Positions 58,315 through 64,000 of a DNA stretch of 64,000 nt are shown here, one piece after another. Numbering within the stretch: the stretch's first letter is position 1; the number at the start of each line of letters is the position of its first letter. Under the pieces are notes generated by a model. The model ran no database searches and was not told where the DNA came from. It saw nothing but the letters and a program-made list of their open reading frames with translations. The DNA lies in contig JAWZYV010013268.1 of NCBI GenBank assembly GCA_038373885.1, positions 62,001 to 126,000 on the forward strand, given 5' to 3'. Position numbers and translations under genes: made by a program. This stretch comes from Cheiracanthium punctorium. Taxonomy: Eukaryota; Arthropoda; Arachnida; Araneae; Cheiracanthiidae.

Positions 58315-58590
58315 GGTCCCACGATGGCCGAGTGTATATGACACTCAATTTGTGATTTGCTTGATTAAGGCAACGCTACACTAGGGGATCTGCCAAGAAT
58401 GGGGGTGCCTTGGCAGGAGGACTTTCCAAGGTGTTCTGACGCGTATTCACGTTGCATGTGGAGAAAAACTACCAAAACTCCAGCCTGTCAGATCGACAGC
58501 TGCAGGATGGGACCCGAACCCGGGACTTTCACTCTTTGGCCGTCTACCATTTTCAGTGACATAAGCACTGTGCCATGGTGAGGTATGTGA
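58315..58590 (-). repeat. SINE family 1, most complete copy
   Basis: On the minus strand: ACCATGGCACAGTGCTTATG (A-box-like), CCCGGGTTCGGGTCCC (B box), CAGCTGTCGATCTGACAGGC, CAACGTGAATACGCGTCAGA, CTCCTGCCAAGGCACCCCCA and a tail ending TGTAGCGTTGCCTTAATC. It serves as the family reference, about 265 bp. Confidence 0.78.
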
Positions 58591-58639
58591 GACTCAAAAT
58601 GGTGAACTATCGAAGTACGAGTATGAAGGTCCAGCGTTC

Positions 58640-58795
58640 TGTCCTGGCCTATCGTGCAGCTGTCGATCGAACGCTCTGGAGTTTAGGTCGGCTTTCTCCA
58701 GATTTAACGTGAATACGCGTTTGAACCCGTTAAAATGTTGTCTGACCAAGGCATCCCATCCTTGTCAGATAGTCCTTGTGTAGCTCTGCCATAAA
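58640..58795 (+). repeat. SINE family 1, body and tail
   Basis: CAGCTGTCGATCGAACGCTC, TTAACGTGAATACGCGTTTG, CTGACCAAGGCATCCCATCC and CCTTGTGTAGCTCTGCC. Head-to-head with the copy at 58315-58590. Confidence 0.72.
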
Positions 58796-58815
58796 AAAAC
58801 AATTTCTTCCATTAA

Positions 58816-59371
58816 CCCTTTAACGCGCAGTGTTCCCGCTCTGGGAACACCAAACTCGACGGTTTGACGCTTGATGTTTTTCGAATAGATCTAATGAGAC
58901 AAACAGAGTAAACTTTCTCTCACTCTCTCCCTAAACAAGCACTATTAAAGGTTCGCTTCTCTTCTTTAACCCTTGGAACACCCAACTCTGACTTTTCGAC
59001 TGTTGCCAGTCACGAAGAATTGATTTGATTAGCACGTCCTTTCCCGTCAAAAAGTGGTCACGGATATTTTTAACTGCACTGACATCTGCTGAAAAATGGA
59101 AGAAGGCTAGAACAACTGGGTAGATTGCCCAATGCTGAAGAAAAGGGCAGCCGTTGCCATAGCTCAACTCAACTACCAGCAAGATGGCGGACGATCGAAA
59201 CGACACAGCGATCTGCGTCAAAAAAGGATCTCTAGATCTGTGTCACGCGGTGAACGTTTCGATCGTCCGCCATCTTGCTGGCAAATTCTGGAGAATTCAA
59301 GGAAAACTAAGTTGAGCGATGGCAACGGCTGCCCTTTTTTCAGCATTGCGAAAGTGTTGCGCCTCAAAGGG
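58816..59371 (+). mobile_element. piggyBac-type MITE family A, rearranged copy
   Basis: TTAA at 58812-58815 and 59372-59375. Starts CCCTTTAACGCGCAGTGTTC and ends GCGCCTCAAAGGG. After about 65 bp it is interrupted by unrelated sequence, and the left end restarts at TTAACCCTTGGAACACCCAA near 58967. A 20-base insertion-like word, CAAATTCTGGAGAATTCAAG, breaks the right hairpin arm near 59282; the same word occurs at 62164. Confidence 0.8.
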
Positions 59372-59375
59372 TTAA

Positions 59376-62300
59376 AGCTTTTAGGTAGCATTCCCAAAGT
59401 TCTTAAAGTGGATGACGCTGCATAAATCTCTAATAATAAATTCCTCCATGCATTTAGTAAATCGCAAGAAAGGAAAATAAAAAAAAGGTTATCTTTTAAA
59501 GTTTTGACCTAAGTTTAAAAAATAATAATTTCTTCTTATCCCCCAAAATAAAAATTTTTAATGAAGAAAACCATTACACGACAAATCCTTATCCAAAGAA
59601 GACGAAGACAATTCCTCGAGAAAGACAGCAATAAAAGGGACTTCCTGTTTTTTCTTTCTTGGTTTTGTTTCGTTTCTGGGCCCCCTCGCATTCCCGAAGG
59701 ATCGGTTTGGCACTTAAGGTTAACTCGATCTTCTTTGGAGTTTCTGGGCCGTGTCCGAATGTGCTTTGCGGAAAAGTCGATCCGAACTTCCCCCAAGAAA
59801 GTGAAGTAACCCTAAGCTCTTAAGCCTTGTGACGTACGCCATTTGTTTCCACGATAAATCTTCGAAATTCATTGAAACGACTGCATAAAAGTTTCGTGGA
59901 GGGTGAGAAGAAAAAAAAATGTTGCCAAGTTTACTTTTAGTAATTATATATTTTTAAATAAATTTTGCTGTCCGAGAAATTTGCAGTTTTCCCAAGTTTT
60001 TTGGGATGTGTTTCTGAGTCATTAGTTATGGTGCTTGAAGGACGTTGTGTCTCGTACGAAACTGCTTGTATAATTCTGAAAAAGTTTGATTGTTTATTTT
60101 GTACTTACACATATATAAATATGTGAGTGAATTAAGAATTTTAGTAAAGTTTACTTGTTCATATACGGATATTCACATTTTTCACAAGTATAGTTTTACT
60201 TTACTAACAGTTAAGTTTTGTTTTCCTCAGATTATAGTAAAAATTGCTTCCTTGTTATTCATTTTGTAAAAAATAAATATAAAAATATAGCTGTTCAATT
60301 TGATCGCACTTGATAACTAATATAACCTTTATTTAAGAAGCATTAAAAAATATTAATTTCTCGAATATAATCTCTAATATACAATAATTTCAAAGAAAAC
60401 TCAAAGCAGACTTTAAAGTAACAAAGATTATCATTAAAGTTTATAAGCAAGAATATGCACACATTTTAATACACCAGCACTACATGTGTAATATTCATCT
60501 GTAATATGTAAAAAGTTCTTAAGATAATTTTTAAAAATTAATCTGAATGATATCTCTCTTGAGGCGTGAATGATAATTTTCATGAAGTGTATTATTTACA
60601 TTTTAGAATTCATACTACAGTTGAAATTAATGTTACGCCCAAGAAAATGAAACTAAATAGAAGGTTGATGTTTAAGGCCAGGCGTATGAAAGGATTCATT
60701 TTACGCAATTAAATTCTAAACTTAATAGCTGTAAAAATATTTTCTATACGAAATATATGAAATAATTATGGAACCTCTTTTAACTGTAAAATTATTAATC
60801 AAATTTTTATAACTAATATTGGAAAAGAAATAGCAATACGATTTCTTGTTCAAATAAAATGCCGAAATATTTCCCGATTTGCCCACTATGAAAAACAAAT
60901 TATCCCTCATGGTACATATTACTCAAAAGTATTGTCTTATACATCTCGTAAGATTACTGAAAAGCATATTTTTTTTTGCAAAGGTTCTTGCATATATACA
61001 AAAATTCAATTCTGTGCAATTTAAAAATATCAAAACACAGCATTTAAAAAAATACTTTATTTTTGCTGCTTTAGTTTCTTCAGGCGTTGATGGAAATTCC
61101 AATATATTGATCTAAGTTCTCTTATTGAAAATAGGAAGATGAACGAAAGAAATATGATATTTACCTTTGTAAAAAGTTTGTTGTTAGTATTTGAACCAAT
61201 AAATATACGTAAAATCATTCTCACATTTTAATACGAGTTAATGATGTAACAACCTAAGAGTAAAGTTTAATCTTTTGAACATGCACTGTATAACGGTTGC
61301 GTTTTTGAAAGAAACTAATTAGAAATGTAACTAAGTACTTTAAAGCATGTGCATTTTGTTTCGATAACGCTCAACAATATAGCACGTAAGATAATTCTCT
61401 ATTTGGAGATTGTGCTATACATTCATGTAGATTAGGAGTACGAAGGAACAAATATGTATATATACATATAGTTTTCAAAAATATTGAATACAGATTTCGC
61501 ATTTCTTGTGTGCTACTAGAATTTTGTTATTGCACAAGTTGATGACATTTCCAATATATGTGGATATGGATCAATCATTCAAACAGTGAAAATGAAAAAA
61601 TCTATTTCCTGCATACAAAAATAAGATAAAAATCATGCCGTATGCATTGATTATAACACACTTTTCAGTGCGATCTTAACTGAGCACGCACCACTTGCTT
61701 AACGGATCGTCAACTTACCCATTATTTTCGTCACAAAGGAGTCAAATTTTTAACTTTAAATACTATTAAATGCGCAATTCAGTATTCTAATGCTGTTTTA
61801 AATATCGACGAATATAGGGAAGAAAACAATATTGAATTTTATTAGATTGAACACAACTGCTTAGACCTGTTAACTGATGAAAGTCTGATATGTCAAGTTT
61901 CATTTTGTAGATGAATTTGACCTTCCAATAATAGATTCGGTGGCTACTTCATGCCTTGAACAGCTGGACAAATTTAAGATGAAAATTTTCTTAGTTTAGC
62001 ATTTTAAAAATCACTGATCATGCGCAGGCACGTTTACTAACTGCTACCAATATAGTATGATAAATGTTTAATCATCCTATTTGAACTTCATTTAAAACCA
62101 AACTCTTAATTTAGTAAAAACAATTTTTATTTTATCTATTTTGTTATGTCAGCAGGACTGAGCAAATTCTGGAGAATTCTTCAAGGAAAATTATGGATGG
62201 AAGCGATTTGTCTCAAAATGCAAGCAGTTAAAATATTAAAAACTAAAGTTTGTTTTCTGAACTATAGCACTAATGATTTTGCACTTATTTCATGAATTAC

Positions 62301-63119
62301 GCTGAAGTGTCTAGATGATTTTCATAGTTTTTTTATTCTTTCATTGGTAATTGCGAGGAGGTGTAACTGAATTAACTTGAGAATTTTTTTTTTCAAAAGC
62401 ATTAGGAGATTGAACTTTTAAGTACCTCCAACGATAAGAATGCACTTTAGCGAATTAATATCAGAGTAAGAAAACATACATCGAAAACGTATTTAATACA
62501 AAATAAATTGATTTAACCCAAAATACAACTTTCGTCCTGAATTAAAGAATCTAAAATACATGCATTTTCATAATGCATATACAAAATAAGTGAATTTTTA
62601 AAGGATCCCAGTTTATTTAAAAGCATTTTAACGAGAATAACAAACATTTGTAATAGTTATGTGAAAGAAAAGATACCATCCGTCTTTACAACAATACCTT
62701 TCAAACTTATCTGTATAGCAATAAGATTCGAAACTCGCCATTTCTGAAAAGCTGCTTTAGTACTAGTAGCTCGATGAAAACAGTTTCGACATGTAAATAA
62801 TGAATACCAGTTTCTTTCAAAATCTTTTAAGAAATTTTATCTTCAGTTACAGTTAAATAAACTTCTACCTCCATATAATTTATCTATCATTTCGGTTAAT
62901 CTTTTGAAAATATAAATACTCTAAATATCAATCAATGAAAAATTCCGTTTTATCTTAAACAAGTTTTAAAATTTATGGTAATTGAAAACTTAGAACATTC
63001 AAATCTACTATAACTGACGTTGCGTCTCCAATATTTTTCATCTGCAGACAAAACTTTAAAGATTAAATTACGAATTGCACATTTTCCAAATACTTCTACA
63101 ATGGAAGTTTGATTTACTC
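59376..63119. other. Long AT-rich gap
   Basis: The block 59560-59900 is GC-moderate and unique, with no repeat signature; two opposed ~85-codon frames in it show no domain. The following 3.2 kb is AT-rich without recognised repeats. CAAATTCTGGAGAATTCTTC near 62164 repeats a word found at 59282. Confidence 0.4.
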
Positions 63120-63262
63120 CTAATACGCAAAGCTGTTGATCGAATGATTAAGATTTTGGGGGCGTTTTACCCCATATGGCGAGCGAACACTCCTTAAAAC
63201 CCTTTAAAATATTTTCACCCAAGGCATCCCTTTAGGAAGACAGCCGTCGTGTAGCTTACTAT
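63120..63262 (+). repeat. SINE family 1, degraded tail
   Basis: CTGTTGATCGAATGATTAAG, AAGGCATCCCTTTAGGAAGA and CGTCGTGTAGCTTAC recall the family body and tail, with many changes. Confidence 0.5.
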
Positions 63263-64000
63263 TTTAACCACATTAAGTAATATCCCATTACTACGTCAGA
63301 AACGCAGACTTTTCCCGGAACTTACCAAAATATTTAACAAATATTACCCCAGAACTTATTTTCAAAATATTTATAAATTCCTTTAAGATTTCAGTAAATA
63401 CTACTCAAATGCTTTTACTACCTTTGGCTTCATTTACATTGCAAATCTAGAACAAGCATTCCGTTTAAAACTAAAAAAAAAAAAATAATTGTGCTTTCCA
63501 TACTGCAGTAAAGAACTAATGACAACATCCAGTTAATTCAAACACTTTATTTTAACAAAACTAAGTGAAACAATACAACGTTCTCAAACATACAAAATAT
63601 TAAACTTTCTAGATAACATAAAATTACAAAAAATATTGAAGTCTTACAGAAAGTTTAGGACGAAAAACGTACAAGGCATATGCTGCATAAAAACTAAGGC
63701 TAACTGAAAATCGTATATTTAAGTTAATGTATTTAAAATATCCAAACAGATTGCATTGAGTAACAGATTGCATTGAGACTAAAAGCTACGCTCAGTGTCA
63801 TTACTCTGAAATGGTAAGTTCAGCAACACGCCTTAACCAATTTGACTAACCCATTTTTTTCGCCCCCACTTAGCTACCATACCAGTAATGCTACGATGGA
63901 AGAATATTTAAAATGCCACAATATTAAAACTTTATGTGAAGAAAATGTATTCATTGCGAAATTAACGATTAAATCGTAAGTTTCTTTCCATATATCAAAT
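63263..64000. other. AT-rich end of the window
   Basis: Nothing recognised. The word CAGATTGCATTGAG is duplicated at about 63748-63777. Confidence 0.4.

Overview
This window is AT-rich eukaryotic DNA with no intact protein-coding gene. The longest open frames are 164 codons or less, and none has a promoter, exon structure or bacterial-type signals. The transposon spectrum (gypsy, mariner, Tigger/pogo, piggyBac, hAT, tRNA-derived SINEs, a probable Penelope-like remnant) fits an arthropod genome, and I would guess a chelicerate such as a spider. The species is inference and was not read directly. The window looks like intergenic or intronic sequence built from layers of dead mobile elements.

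Region by region. 0-6 kb: AT-rich sequence with a ~149-bp tandem duplication, a 30-bp minisatellite and a broken copy of an unnamed multi-copy arthropod-type protein gene (2.5-3.4 kb, minus). 6-16 kb: a microsatellite-carrying repeat, a hAT-type element packed with GCCCGA hexamers (8655-9436) that itself holds a TA-flanked MITE, a second hAT MITE built from GCGAGACGAGAC (13541-13715), and a 600-bp piggyBac-type element (14443-15042). 16-31 kb: a hAT MITE interrupted by a solo LTR, then copies of one ~510-bp piggyBac-type family with TTAA target sites, one pair sharing a single TTAA. Another piggyBac-type MITE, a Tc1-type foldback element and a Charlie-like hAT MITE lie here too. 30-40 kb: two SINE families, a decayed mariner transposase that has lost catalytic residues, and a 910-bp gypsy-type solo LTR with an exact ATAT target duplication. 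40-52 kb: a MITE whose core is a 34-bp minisatellite, the second and third GCCCGA hAT elements, two related TA-flanked MITEs, a 604-bp inverted-arm insertion carrying a hammerhead-ribozyme-like core with a 13-bp target duplication, and a Tigger transposase tail. 52-56 kb: two ~188-bp arms in opposite orientation, 3.8 kb apart, each bordered by a (TA)n tract, enclosing a broken gypsy integrase end and a SINE. 56-64 kb: two more piggyBac-type copies, SINE pieces, then about 4 kb of AT-rich sequence with nothing recognisable.

No genes act together here. The shared story is elements with very different enzymes inserting into one another. The most interesting signals are the hAT elements defined by iterated GC-rich hexamers with perfect 8-bp target duplications, the hammerhead-like motif in the inverted-arm element, and the tandem piggyBac pair with duplicated flanks. 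Several GC-elevated unique blocks (near 11.4-11.7, 15.3-15.7, 39.6-39.9, 48.5-48.9, 52.6-53.2 and 59.6-59.9 kb) are the only parts I would test as possible regulatory DNA.
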